Below are positions 36,278 to 44,465 of a stretch of DNA of 64,000 nt, in pieces (position 1 is the stretch's first letter; each line of letters opens with the position of its first letter). Origin of the DNA: JAEUJZ01 sp964460115 (lineage in GTDB: Bacteria; Myxococcota_A; Polyangia; Palsa-1104; JAEUJZ01); contig CAYWPR010000003.1 of NCBI GenBank assembly GCA_964460115.1, forward strand, positions 62,001 through 126,000, given 5' to 3'. The position numbers and the translations under genes are program-made. Under the pieces are notes generated by a model. That model saw nothing but the letters and a program-made list of their open reading frames with translations, made no database searches and was not told the origin of the DNA.

Positions 36278-36844
36278 ATGAAGATGTATACTTTGTTCTC
36301 AGTTTTCAGTCTGTTGTCGGCAGGGTGCGTAGGTTCGGAGATGGACTCACAGTCCCCTTCAAACGAAGCCAGCAGCGCCGCAGTTACGCAAGCGCAAAGC
36401 GGGACGAATGCAGATGATACGGCAAGCACGCTATCGATTATTAAGTTGAAATCAAAATATTCGTTCGCCGTTGATCTGGTTACCAAAGATCCAAGCAAAA
36501 TTAATCAACTAACTGATCTGATGACGGATGACATCGTGGTCGATTATGGCCCTTCTGGAATCTATACCGGAAAAGCGGCCGTCGCGAACTTTTTCCAAAA
36601 TATACTCCCGCAAGCGATTGCTTGGGGATTTCATATGCCACAGAATCCTGTCATTGAAATTACTGGCAATCGCACAGCCACTGGAGATTGGTACGTTCAT
36701 GCGTTAGGAGTTTACAAAAGCGCTTACGCGGCTGGGCCTCAGCCTGTATACGGACGTTATCATGACACATACAGCAAGAGCCAAGGTGAATGGAAATTTA
36801 AGACCATTCAACTGATCGTCGATATGCCGCCTACTGGCCCGTAA
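36278..36844 (+). CDS. SnoaL/NTF2-like putative lipoprotein
   Basis: The 188-residue protein has a signal peptide with lipobox LLSAGC. After a Ser/Ala/Gln-rich linker, residues 55-185 match a SnoaL/NTF2-like cone fold (LTDLMTDDIVVDYGPSGIYTGKAAVANFF, and GRYHDTYSKSQGEWKFKTIQL). Members bind or cyclise small molecules, but no activity can be named. AGGAG stands 7 bases before the ATG. The gene is AT-richer than its surroundings. It overlaps the convergent next gene by 14 bases at the 3' ends. Confidence 0.78.
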   Translation: MKMYTLFSVFSLLSAGCVGSEMDSQSPSNEASSAAVTQAQSGTNADDTASTLSIIKLKSKYSFAVDLVTKDPSKINQLTDLMTDDIVVDYGPSGIYTGKAAVANFFQNILPQAIAWGFHMPQNPVIEITGNRTATGDWYVHALGVYKSAYAAGPQPVYGRYHDTYSKSQGEWKFKTIQLIVDMPPTGP

Positions 36845-37265
36845 ACTCCGCCGCTTGCGACGCCTCCCAGCGTCGCCGTTCATCTATCCACTGCTGGGCT
36901 TGCTCAAGATTGCGTACAAATTGAATCGCAATCGTCTGCTTGCCTAAGAGGCGTATTGCGTTTCCAATTAAAATGGTCAACGCTTTTGCTGCCATACTTC
37001 CACCGATCATTGCTGAGGCACGCAATTTCCGGTCTTTTGTCCACTTAGAAAGCAACTGCCGCGCTTGATAAGAAGTCGAACCTTGACGGGAAATATCGCA
37101 AACCGCGTAATAGATCGATTCGCCAAATGATTCGCCAATAAATGTAAGCAAGGCCTTCGCTTGATCGTAAGAAAAGTCACCCTCAAAGTAAATATAGACG
37201 ATATTTTCTTTTGTCTGTGCATAATGATTGTCAAATCGAAGCATGCGTTCTGGATTTTGTATCAT
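36831..37265 (-). CDS. STAS/SpoIIAA-like small protein
   Basis: The 144-residue protein reads as alternating strands and helices: NIVYIYFEGDFSYDQAKALLTFI, YYAVCDISRQGSTSYQARQLL, ASAMIGGSMAAKALTILIGN and a C-terminal FVRNLEQAQQWIDER. The pattern is like STAS/SpoIIAA-type single-domain proteins of Myxococcota, with the ending LEQAQQWI typical of that group. Function unknown, perhaps a regulatory partner. AGGAG precedes the start. AT-rich codon use matches the SnoaL-like gene beside it. Confidence 0.65.
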   Translation of the reverse strand: MIQNPERMLRFDNHYAQTKENIVYIYFEGDFSYDQAKALLTFIGESFGESIYYAVCDISRQGSTSYQARQLLSKWTKDRKLRASAMIGGSMAAKALTILIGNAIRLLGKQTIAIQFVRNLEQAQQWIDERRRWEASQAAEFTGQ

Positions 37266-37597
37266 GAATAGACTCCTTTGAAGAATTCACACATTCTTGT
37301 ATCATACATAGTAAGCAGCTCACGTCTGCTTGAAAGCGGCGCCGCTTCGAGATGAGCGACCGTATACTTATGGCAAAGCAGGGCCAGAAAAAATACTTCC
37401 TTCAATTGTAGAGTATATTGGTCACTATACAAATCAGAAAATGGATGCTCTCACGGGCGCCTCTCCCCAAGCTAGCGAGCAAGCGCGAATAAAAGACGAA
37501 GCCAGCCGCGGCAACAGACGCACGGCATTCCTTCCAGATTCCGATTTCTGTACCACCAAGAACTTGCGTGCCGAAACAGAACATCGTAGGAAAAAGC
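37266..37597. other. Intergenic region between STAS-like and MBL-fold genes
   Basis: About 330 bases. It holds the ribosome site of the minus-strand STAS-like gene (AGGAG near 37270) and TATGAT-like AT-rich sequence around 37300 that could be its -10. No supported gene: the plus-strand frame from 37330 overlaps into the next gene and has no family match. Confidence 0.4.
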
Positions 37598-38212
37598 ATG
37601 CAACGTGTTCTTGCCGATATCGATATGTGGTCAAAAATGTCGCCAGCGCATGGCTATCCGTTTCATGGGCACCTACTATGGCTGCCGGGCATGACGATTT
37701 GCGTGGATCCGGTGGAGCCCCAGCCGGATGAGCTCGCGAACATTATTGCGGCGCGTCCATCGCGCATCCTTCTGACCAATCGCAATCACACCCGCGCTGC
37801 CCAACTTATACGCGAACGCACTGCCGCTCGCATTGCCCTGCATCCAAAAGACGCGGCCCATGCCGCGCAGCAAGGGGTGATTTCGGACGATGCGCTGCAT
37901 GTTGGAGAGCGCATCGGACCGCTTTGCATCGTCGATCTATCCGGAAAGTCGCCCGGTGAGGTGGGCATACATTGGCCAGAGCGGCGCATCCTGCTCGTTG
38001 GCGACGCAATCATTGGCGATCCTCCGGGAAGCTGCCGCTTGCTGCGACCGCAGGTCATCGATGATTTGCCGCGGCTGCAAGAAAGCGTACGGCGGGCGCT
38101 GGAACTGGACTTTGAAACGCTGCTAGTCGGCGACGGAGCACCGATTCTAAAGGATGCCCACGCCCGGGTCGCCGAACTTGTGCGCAGTTTCAAAAGCGCC
38201 GAAACAAATTGA
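37598..38212 (+). CDS. MBL-fold-like metal-dependent hydrolase
   Basis: The 204-residue protein has the outline of a metallo-beta-lactamase-fold protein: GHLLWLPGMTICVDPVEP for the initial strands, then ILLTNRNHTRAAQLI at the usual HxHxDH position, and a late SPGEVGIHWPERRILLVGDAIIGDPP with the second metal-site aspartate. The canonical HxHxDH is reduced to NRNHTRAA, so some metal ligands are missing and activity is uncertain. AGGA precedes the ATG at 37598. Role unknown. Confidence 0.68.
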   Translation: MQRVLADIDMWSKMSPAHGYPFHGHLLWLPGMTICVDPVEPQPDELANIIAARPSRILLTNRNHTRAAQLIRERTAARIALHPKDAAHAAQQGVISDDALHVGERIGPLCIVDLSGKSPGEVGIHWPERRILLVGDAIIGDPPGSCRLLRPQVIDDLPRLQESVRRALELDFETLLVGDGAPILKDAHARVAELVRSFKSAETN

Positions 38213-38248
38213 ACATAGATTCGATTCCTCACCCTTTTGGAGGTGCTC

Positions 38249-38584
38249 ATGTCGATTCCTTTTCATCTGGTTGCCAAAGATCGTGCTCAGCACGATATGA
38301 TCTTAAAACCCAAGTCGAGCATCGAAGTGGAGATCACCGATTCCTTATTTTCCGGCGTGGGAAATAGCGGCGGCAGTTTCGAGCTGCAACTTTTTCGCTG
38401 GAACGAAATCGCTGGCGAGTGGGAAATGGTTGGCACCGCCAGCGTGGGAGTTGGGCTGCAAACGCGGACTCTTTTTGATGAGCTCAGCAGCGACCGCGGC
38501 TATGCCATCGGAGTGTTCTATAAGAACTACGGAGACGCCATCGACAGCGAGCTACAGGTAGACGGAAACATCATCGTTCATTAG
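38249..38584 (+). CDS. Hypothetical protein, beta-rich
   Basis: The 111-residue soluble protein has no signal peptide and reads as a beta-rich small fold (SSIEVEITDSLFSGVGNSGG, FELQLFRWNEIAGEWEMVGT). I do not recognise the family. A strong ribosome site GGAGG lies 6 bases before the ATG, which supports the start and the gene. It follows the MBL-fold gene by 36 bases, possibly in one operon. Its stop region overlaps that of the convergent desaturase gene. Confidence 0.65.
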   Translation: MSIPFHLVAKDRAQHDMILKPKSSIEVEITDSLFSGVGNSGGSFELQLFRWNEIAGEWEMVGTASVGVGLQTRTLFDELSSDRGYAIGVFYKNYGDAIDSELQVDGNIIVH

Positions 38585-39818
38585 AACTTAGGAGCTCGAT
38601 GGTGGTTTTGGGCGGCGGAGCATGCAATGCATCTCGCAGCTCCTCTACGTGGTTCGCAACGGGCTTGGGCCGATAAAAGATACGAAAGGTTTCCCACAAG
38701 GCCTCCCCCCAGCCTAGCGTCTTATAGGGATAGCCTTCACGCTCGCAGAATTCACGAACATACGGGCTCATCGCGCGATAGTGCACATGGCAGTAGCCGG
38801 GAAATAAGTGATGCTCGATTTGATACTGCAGTCCCGAACATATAAGTCCGCCCAAGCGTCCGGTGCGAAAATTCAGCGTCGTCGCTGTTTGTAATAGGAC
38901 GAAGTCCTTTGCCCAATCCCCTTTGGCAACGACGGGCGCTGCTGCCGGATAATGTCCAGGCGCCAGCACCGCAAACAGCGGATACCCGAGCATTCCTATA
39001 CGAATCAGGTTGAAAAGCACCACGCTTGTCCAGGGAAAAAAAAGTGCAGGAATGACATACCACGCAACCCAGTGCAGTCCCATGGCGACGGCATCGGCAA
39101 CGTGCGCCGGTCGGCGGCGCACCGGATCGCGCAGCATCGTGATGACGTGGTGCCAGCTCTTGATTTGTCGAATATAGCTGTGCAACCAAACTAACATCGG
39201 AAAGGCTAGCCACTGATAGCGCAGCCACTTGCGATAGCGACCGCGGCTGGCCAGCACTTCGCGATCTGTGCTGGCAAAAAATGGCGAGAAATCGGCATCG
39301 TCATCGGCTCCCATTACATTGGGATTGGGATGGTGCACAGCGATGTGTTGATGTCGCCAATATGTCGCGCCAAGTTGCAAAAAGAACGGATAGCCGAAAT
39401 AGGTAAGCAGATCATTGACGAAGCGCGACTGGCTGGCCGCGTTGTGTGTGGCCGTGTGAGTATTGGTTCCCACCCCCACCGAGCCGACGGTGGAAATCAG
39501 CAATCCCAAAATGCGTAGAGCAATATTTTGCGCATACACGAAGATGGCAATGCCTAAGAGGGTGACTGCGACGTGAAAGCAAAGCTCCAGCACGACTTGC
39601 AGGGTGGCTTTGTTTTGCCAGCCCCGCTTGCGAAACTCGGCACGCAACGCCGTCAGCGCTTCTAATTCCATGGCACTAAGCATAGGCCGATTGCACAGAA
39701 GGTCTACGGCGTTTTCTACGGGATACATTCGTTCGTCGGCGGCCAGCGAAGCAATTTCACAAGCCATCGGCGGCGGTTCGTACTTGTTTGGTGCTGTAGT
39801 GACGATCGGTCCTTTCAA
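38571..39818 (-). CDS. Fatty acid desaturase with three histidine boxes
   Basis: Membrane di-iron enzyme of 415 residues. Histidine boxes: HTATH at residues 121-125, HIAVHH at 158-163 and QIEHH near residue 338, with hydrophobic segments between. The QIEHH box is the form seen in front-end (delta-5/6-type) and bacterial omega-type desaturases. The electron donor is not encoded beside it. The ATG at 39818 gives an N-terminal extension of about 70 residues before the first helix. Possibly adapts membrane lipids or makes polyunsaturated acyl chains. Confidence 0.9.
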   Translation of the reverse strand: MKGPIVTTAPNKYEPPPMACEIASLAADERMYPVENAVDLLCNRPMLSAMELEALTALRAEFRKRGWQNKATLQVVLELCFHVAVTLLGIAIFVYAQNIALRILGLLISTVGSVGVGTNTHTATHNAASQSRFVNDLLTYFGYPFFLQLGATYWRHQHIAVHHPNPNVMGADDDADFSPFFASTDREVLASRGRYRKWLRYQWLAFPMLVWLHSYIRQIKSWHHVITMLRDPVRRRPAHVADAVAMGLHWVAWYVIPALFFPWTSVVLFNLIRIGMLGYPLFAVLAPGHYPAAAPVVAKGDWAKDFVLLQTATTLNFRTGRLGGLICSGLQYQIEHHLFPGYCHVHYRAMSPYVREFCEREGYPYKTLGWGEALWETFRIFYRPKPVANHVEELRDALHAPPPKTTIELLSSNER

Positions 39819-39868
39819 CGCCAGCCTTTACGCGCACGCAGTCTTTGCTGCATGCTAAAGTCGCGAGC

Positions 39869-40789
39869 ATGAAAGATATCAAGTTCTGGGCGCTGCTGAC
39901 GCTGCTTCTTGCATCCCCTGGGCTGGCGGCGGCGCCGGCCGATTCGCTTGTTGAAGAGGGCGAGCGGAAGCTGCAAAGCGGCGATGATGCCGGCGCAATT
40001 GCGGCCTTCGAGCGAGCTTCGGCGGCGGCGCCGACGGACCCACGGCCGCGCTTTTTGCGCGGAGCGGCGCTGGCGCATCAGGGGAAAAAGGAGGCCGCAG
40101 TGGCGGCCTATCACGAAGCGCTAAAGCTCAATGGCAAGCTGCCAGAGGTACATAACGAGCTTGGTATCGCCCTGCAAGAGCTCGGGCGCAACGACCAGGC
40201 CATTGCGGAGTTCAAGACGGCCGCGGAGCAAAACCCGCAGCTCGGCGAAGCGTGGCTCAACTGGGAGCGGGCGCTTTTGCGCAAAAAAGCCGCGAACGAT
40301 GCGGTGGATGTGATCAAGCGCGCCATTTTTGCGCTGCCGCGCGACATGGAGCTGCGCGTGGATCTGGTGACTGCTTTACGCGATGCCAAACGCCACCTCG
40401 AGGCCGTGACCGCAGCGCGCGAGGCCGTCAAGCTGTCACCGGGCAGCGCTGGCGCGCACTACAGCCTGGGGCGCTCGCTACAGCTCGTGCAAAAGCTCGA
40501 CGAATCGATCAAAGAGCTGGAGCTTGCGGAGCGGCTTAAGCCCGGACCGGCAATGACCGCGGCGCTGGCTTCGGTGCTGGCGGACAAAGGCGACTTCAAA
40601 CGCGCCGAGACGCTTTTGCGAGGCGCGATTGCCAAGTCGCCGCGCTCGCTTATTGCGCACACCGAGCTCGCGCATGTGCTGGCCCTTACACACAAGTGCG
40701 CCGAGGCGCAGGCCGAGCTTTCGAGCCTGCCTGCTGACAAAGAGGCTGTTATCGAGGCGCAAAAGGCCGTGAAAGCCACCTGCCCCTAA
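39869..40789 (+). CDS. Exported tetratricopeptide-repeat protein
   Basis: The 306-residue protein has a signal peptide ending at LAAAPAD and then about seven TPR units (GDDAGAIAAFERASAAAPTD, GKKEAAVAAYHEALKLNGKL, GRNDQAIAEFKTAAEQNPQL and others). TPRs serve as protein-binding scaffolds, and a periplasmic location is likely. The ATG at 39869 (MKDIKFW) is preferred to 39845 because the signal peptide begins there. It is divergent from the desaturase gene, the starts being 50 bases apart. Partner unknown. Confidence 0.85.
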   Translation: MKDIKFWALLTLLLASPGLAAAPADSLVEEGERKLQSGDDAGAIAAFERASAAAPTDPRPRFLRGAALAHQGKKEAAVAAYHEALKLNGKLPEVHNELGIALQELGRNDQAIAEFKTAAEQNPQLGEAWLNWERALLRKKAANDAVDVIKRAIFALPRDMELRVDLVTALRDAKRHLEAVTAAREAVKLSPGSAGAHYSLGRSLQLVQKLDESIKELELAERLKPGPAMTAALASVLADKGDFKRAETLLRGAIAKSPRSLIAHTELAHVLALTHKCAEAQAELSSLPADKEAVIEAQKAVKATCP

Positions 40790-41113
40790 CAAATCCGTGA
40801 GAAGAATCTCTTGACGGAAAACCTTCAGCTTCTCACCTATTCGCTGCCGCTTCTGCCTCAGACTAGACTGCTAGCCGCATAATCGCGCGCCAGATTCTTT
40901 TCGTCGCAAAGAAGGCGCTGCGAGTGCGTTGCGAACATCTTGCGGATGGCATCGCTCGCGTACACAGCAGCAAAATAAGCATACATTTTTCTGAACCGGA
41001 AATCGGCAAATACTGGGGAGACTCCTAGTAGCGCGCTTCGGACGCGCGCTTTACTTTCAGCGGGAAAGGCAAGTCTCATCACTCGGTAGCTGTTTAGGGC
41101 TAGCTGTAGTCAC
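40790..41113. other. Intergenic region with two hairpins
   Basis: After the TPR gene, GTGAGAAG and CTTCTCAC pair around a 24-base loop near 40798-40838, and AGCGCGC/GCGCGCT pair around TTCGGAC at 41030-41050. Either could end transcription or fold in the leader of the histidine kinase mRNA. A minus-strand frame at 40858-41082 is not supported by any motif. Confidence 0.5.
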
Positions 41114-42373
41114 ATGGAAAAGAGCGAAAAAAGCGACGATTCTAAGCAAGACCTACTCAGTACGCTTCAGCGACTGCTCGAACTACCTTCTGTCGATCTG
41201 CGCACTGCAATGAATCAGGCGGCCCAGCTAGTCCTCGAAGCGCTAAAGGCGGACAAAGTAGATGCCTTCCTATATGATCCGGCAAAGCAGGTATTGCGCG
41301 CGCTTGGAACCAGCGATTCGCCGCTCGGCAGACTGCAAAAATCCTATGGCCTTGACGTCCTGCCGATTGCAAATGGCGGGTCGACAGTTCGCACCTACCA
41401 GACTGGGCAGCCCGTGCTACACGGAGATATTGTCGAACAGACGTACGAAGTACCAGGGCTCGTGAACGTGCTAGGAATTCGTGCCGTCCTTAACATACCG
41501 CTTGAAGTCGCTGGCGAGCGGCGCGGAGTCCTAAGTGTACATTCCCTAAATCCAGATTTCTTTAGTGCGGAGCACTTACACTTCTTGCAAGCGGTGGGAC
41601 GCTGGGTGGGTGCGCTTGTGCATCGCACTGAGCTTGTCGAAGCCAGCACCGCGGTGGCGCACGCCAGCGGACGTCGAGAAATCGCCGAGGAACTCATTTT
41701 GGTGCTGGCGCATGATCTGCGCAACTACTTGGGGCCGCTAAAATACCGCATCGAACTTTTACACCGCCGCGCCGAAAAAGAAGCGCGCTCGGCCGATTTG
41801 CAGGATGCCGAACGCGCCGGCCAAAGCCTTGAACGCCTGCGTAGGCTCATCGAAGACCTGCTGGATGTACACCGTCTTGAGCACGATCTTTTTACCCTAC
41901 AGCGTACTACTTTTGATCTCGTAAAATTGGCGCATGAGTCAGCGCAGTCACTTGATACCGAAGAGGTCGGTGTTGAAGTGCGCGGCCCCCTGTCGCTTTG
42001 CATGCTAGGAGACGTCGAGCGTATTCGTCAGGTTCTAGAGAACTTGATTGGCAACGCCACCAAACATTCGCCGCCGGGAAAATCAGTGCTGGTGAAAATT
42101 CGCATCGAAACACCGCATGACCTTGTGCGGCGCTACGCAGTCGTCGAAGTCTCAGACCAGGGACCTGGAGTACTTCCCGAGGTCTTGCCGCACATCTTCG
42201 AACGCTTTGGCCGCGCCGGCAGTGCGCAAGGGCTTGGTTTAGGGCTTTATCTAGCGCATCGCATCGCCGTAGCGCATCGGGGCTCTTTATCGGTCAGCTC
42301 GCCCCCCGGGGAGGGCGCAAGCTTCTATCTGCACTTACCTATCGAAGCTGACGAGCCAAGCAGCAAAGACTGA
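41114..42373 (+). CDS. GAF-domain sensor histidine kinase
   Basis: The 419-residue protein has an N-terminal GAF domain (about residues 20-170, VDAFLYDPAKQVLRALGTS through VLNIPLEVAGERRGVLSVHS). A HisKA domain has the H-box LAHDLRNYLGPLKYR, and the HATPase domain shows NLIGNATKHSPPGK, DQGPGV and GLGLGLYLAHRI. No membrane helix is visible, so it is probably a cytoplasmic sensor. No response regulator lies next to it. Cargo gene of the inserted segment. Confidence 0.92.
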   Translation: MEKSEKSDDSKQDLLSTLQRLLELPSVDLRTAMNQAAQLVLEALKADKVDAFLYDPAKQVLRALGTSDSPLGRLQKSYGLDVLPIANGGSTVRTYQTGQPVLHGDIVEQTYEVPGLVNVLGIRAVLNIPLEVAGERRGVLSVHSLNPDFFSAEHLHFLQAVGRWVGALVHRTELVEASTAVAHASGRREIAEELILVLAHDLRNYLGPLKYRIELLHRRAEKEARSADLQDAERAGQSLERLRRLIEDLLDVHRLEHDLFTLQRTTFDLVKLAHESAQSLDTEEVGVEVRGPLSLCMLGDVERIRQVLENLIGNATKHSPPGKSVLVKIRIETPHDLVRRYAVVEVSDQGPGVLPEVLPHIFERFGRAGSAQGLGLGLYLAHRIAVAHRGSLSVSSPPGEGASFYLHLPIEADEPSSKD

Positions 42374-42398
42374 CGCGCGGATGCGGCAGCGGTTCGCG

Positions 42399-43391
42399 TC
42401 AAAGCACCGCTCGCTTGTTTCGCGCCTCTTCGTAGGCGCCGATGATGGACTCTTTGCTAAGTCCGTACTTGGCCAGTAGATACGGCGTCGAGCCGCCCTC
42501 CGCGAACGTGTCTTTGATGCCAACGCGAGCAAAGCCAACGGCGACACCGGCTTCAAGCAGAGTCTCGGCGACGGCGCTGCCAAGTCCGCCGATGAGGGTG
42601 TGGTTCTCGGCGGTAACGACGACGCCGGTGCGGCGGGCGTGGGTGATGATGAGCTCGCGATCGAGCGGCTTTAACGTCGGAAGGTTTATGACCGTAAGCT
42701 TGTGGCCGCGCTCGGCCAGCGCTGCTGCTGCGTCAAGCGCTACCTCGACCATCAGGCCACACGCAAAAAGCACGCCGTCCGGGCCAAAGCCGAGGACTTC
42801 GCCGCGGCCGATGTGAAGCGGCACCTCACAGGTTGGGCGTACAAGGGCACGGCGCATGCGCAGATAGACCGGGCCGCGGTGCTCGGCCGCGGCATGAACC
42901 GCGGCGCGCATTTGCTCGGGACCGCTTGGCTCGATAAGCGTCAGGTTTGGCAGCGCGCGCAGAATCGCCAGGTCTTCGATGGCTTGATGCGAGACGCCAA
43001 GCAGCGTCGTAAGCCCTGGCAAAAAGCCGACGATCTTCACGTTGGTGCGCGGGTAGGCAAGCTGCATCGCAATCTGATCGAAAGGACGCCGCGAGCCAAA
43101 GACGCTGAATGTATGAAAAAATGGAATATCTCCAGCGCGAGCCATTCCCGCGGCGACTCCGATGGCGTTGGCCTCGGAAATGCCGAGGTTGTAGAAGCGC
43201 TCGGGAAAGGCGTCGCGAAATAGATCGATCTCGGTAGAGCTTGTAAGGTCGGCGCTTAGGCAAACAATCTCGGGGTGAATGCGCGCAAGCTCGACGAGCG
43301 CCTCGCCATAGAGGCGCGGAAATACACTGCTTGTCTGCAAACGCGTTGCTGTGAAGTCGGCACCGCCGCTGCCAGTTTTTGCTTGGCTCAT
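42399..43391 (-). CDS. Transketolase, C-terminal (pyrimidine-binding) subunit
   Basis: Second half of a split transketolase-like enzyme, 330 residues: ERFYNLGISEANAIGVAAGMA, the GVSHQAIEDLAILRALPN pyrimidine-binding/dimer region with HQAIED, and a C-terminal transketolase domain ending in the VGIKDTFAEGGS stretch. Two-gene versions act in sugar phosphate metabolism or secondary metabolism. The start at 43391 overlaps the stop of the N-terminal subunit gene (ATGA), which gives a stable 1:1 coupled pair. Confidence 0.9.
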   Translation of the reverse strand: MSQAKTGSGGADFTATRLQTSSVFPRLYGEALVELARIHPEIVCLSADLTSSTEIDLFRDAFPERFYNLGISEANAIGVAAGMARAGDIPFFHTFSVFGSRRPFDQIAMQLAYPRTNVKIVGFLPGLTTLLGVSHQAIEDLAILRALPNLTLIEPSGPEQMRAAVHAAAEHRGPVYLRMRRALVRPTCEVPLHIGRGEVLGFGPDGVLFACGLMVEVALDAAAALAERGHKLTVINLPTLKPLDRELIITHARRTGVVVTAENHTLIGGLGSAVAETLLEAGVAVGFARVGIKDTFAEGGSTPYLLAKYGLSKESIIGAYEEARNKRAVL

Positions 43392-44224
43392 CGCCGGCCT
43401 CCGAGCTCTGCAAGCGCCGCATCCGCGAGATCCTGCGGCAGCTTCATGTGATGGGCGTACTTGCCTTCCAGAAAGGAAACGCCTTTGCCAGGCACGGTGT
43501 GCGCGATGATGACGGTCGGCTGCTCCATCGTCGCGCGCGCCAAGCCAAAGGCCGAACAAAGCGCTGCGACGTCATGCCCGTCGCATTCCGTGACAAAAAA
43601 GCCAAAGGCGCGCCACTTGTCGGCGATGGGCTCCATCTTCACGACCGAGTCTATATGTCCTTCAACCTGCATGCGATTCAGGTCTAGAATCACGCACAGA
43701 TTGCTCGCGCGCAGGCTGCCCGCCGCCATTGCCGCCTCCCAGACTTGGCCCTCTTGCATTTCGCCGTCGCCCAGCACCACATAGACGCGAAACGACTGGG
43801 CGCGGCGGCGCCCTGCAAGGCAAAGGCCTAGCCCCACCGAAAGGCCCTGTCCAAGCGACCCGCAAGTCGCTTCGACAAGCGGTCCCAGCCGCTCGGAGAC
43901 ATTGATTTCAAGCGGCGAGCCATCCTGACAGTATTCGTCAAGCATCTCTTGCGAAATCAGGCCGCGCGCCGCCAGCGTTGCATAGAACACCGCCGAGTTG
44001 TGTGCTGTAGATAGAATGCAGCGGTCACGCTGGCAATCGGACGGATTCTTTTCATCAAGCCGCAGCTCTGCAAAGTACAGCGCCGCAAAGAGCTCTGCCG
44101 CGCCCAGGCCTTGCTGTACATAGCCCTGCCCCATGGGCGCAATCATGCGTATCACGTTTTGCCTGATTTTGTGCGCGGCGGCGCGTAGCTCATCGAAGTT
44201 GGGAGTGGCTGGCTGCGATATCAT
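43388..44224 (-). CDS. Transketolase, N-terminal (TPP-binding) subunit
   Basis: First half of the split transketolase, 278 residues. The thiamine diphosphate motif GDGEMQEGQVWEAAM begins GDGE and ends with LDLNRMQ, and the conserved early histidine is in LSTAHNSA. The ATG at 44224 (MISQPATP) is preferred to an upstream GTG at 44275, because family N-termini begin close to it. It is the last gene before the right end of the inserted segment; about 220 bases without a supported gene follow. Confidence 0.88.
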   Translation of the reverse strand: MISQPATPNFDELRAAAHKIRQNVIRMIAPMGQGYVQQGLGAAELFAALYFAELRLDEKNPSDCQRDRCILSTAHNSAVFYATLAARGLISQEMLDEYCQDGSPLEINVSERLGPLVEATCGSLGQGLSVGLGLCLAGRRRAQSFRVYVVLGDGEMQEGQVWEAAMAAGSLRASNLCVILDLNRMQVEGHIDSVVKMEPIADKWRAFGFFVTECDGHDVAALCSAFGLARATMEQPTVIIAHTVPGKGVSFLEGKYAHHMKLPQDLADAALAELGGRR

Positions 44225-44438
44225 GATGGATTTTCTTGGCGCCGCGGACCGCAAAATTCGCGGCAGCGCCGGCACCTAGTTGCGGCGCAAAGAATGGCAC
44301 GGGAGTGGCTGCGCTGTACAGCGGAAGGCTCGCGCAGGATTCAGCCGCGAATCATGCGATTAGAAGTTTTCCTTTCGCAAACCCATCCGCATCGCTTTCG
44401 ACGCAACGCGGACTTGTTCAGGCTGCGCCGGCCTCGAA
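44225..44438. other. Right-end region of the inserted segment without a supported gene
   Basis: About 210 bases between the transketolase start and the right terminal inverted repeat. Short frames exist but none shows a family motif, and no transposase remnant was recognised. Confidence 0.4.
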
Positions 44439-44447
44439 GCAAACAGG
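44439..44447. repeat. Terminal inverted repeat GCAAACAGG, right end of the insert
   Basis: Exact reverse complement of CCTGTTTGC at 34131-34139. One T (44448) separates it from the right direct repeat. Confidence 0.8.
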
Positions 44448-44448
44448 T

Positions 44449-44459
44449 AGCCGCAAAAT
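44449..44459. repeat. Direct repeat AGCCGCAAAAT, right copy
   Basis: Second copy of the 11-bp repeat at 34120-34130. After it the kinase sequence continues ATCCTGGTGAATGCG, encoding ILVNA, exactly what should follow KPQN in an intact kinase. Confidence 0.85.
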
Positions 44460-44465
44460 ATCCTG

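Larger units (their letters stand above)
34131..44448. mobile_element. Inserted 10.3 kb segment disrupting a kinase gene, no recombinase recognised
   Basis: Bounded by 9-bp inverted ends and flanked by an 11-bp direct repeat, the segment separates two halves of one kinase gene. It carries about a dozen genes on both strands: clpS, an M50 fragment, an acyltransferase, a SnoaL-like lipoprotein, a STAS-like gene, an MBL hydrolase, a desaturase, a TPR protein, a histidine kinase and a split transketolase. I found no transposase, integrase or resolvase, so it was probably moved in trans or has lost its enzyme. A rearrangement other than transposition is possible. Confidence 0.75.

Noticed and set aside
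40858..41082. 74-residue minus-strand frame between the TPR and histidine kinase genes
   Set aside because: No motif or ribosome site; it overlaps hairpin-containing sequence.
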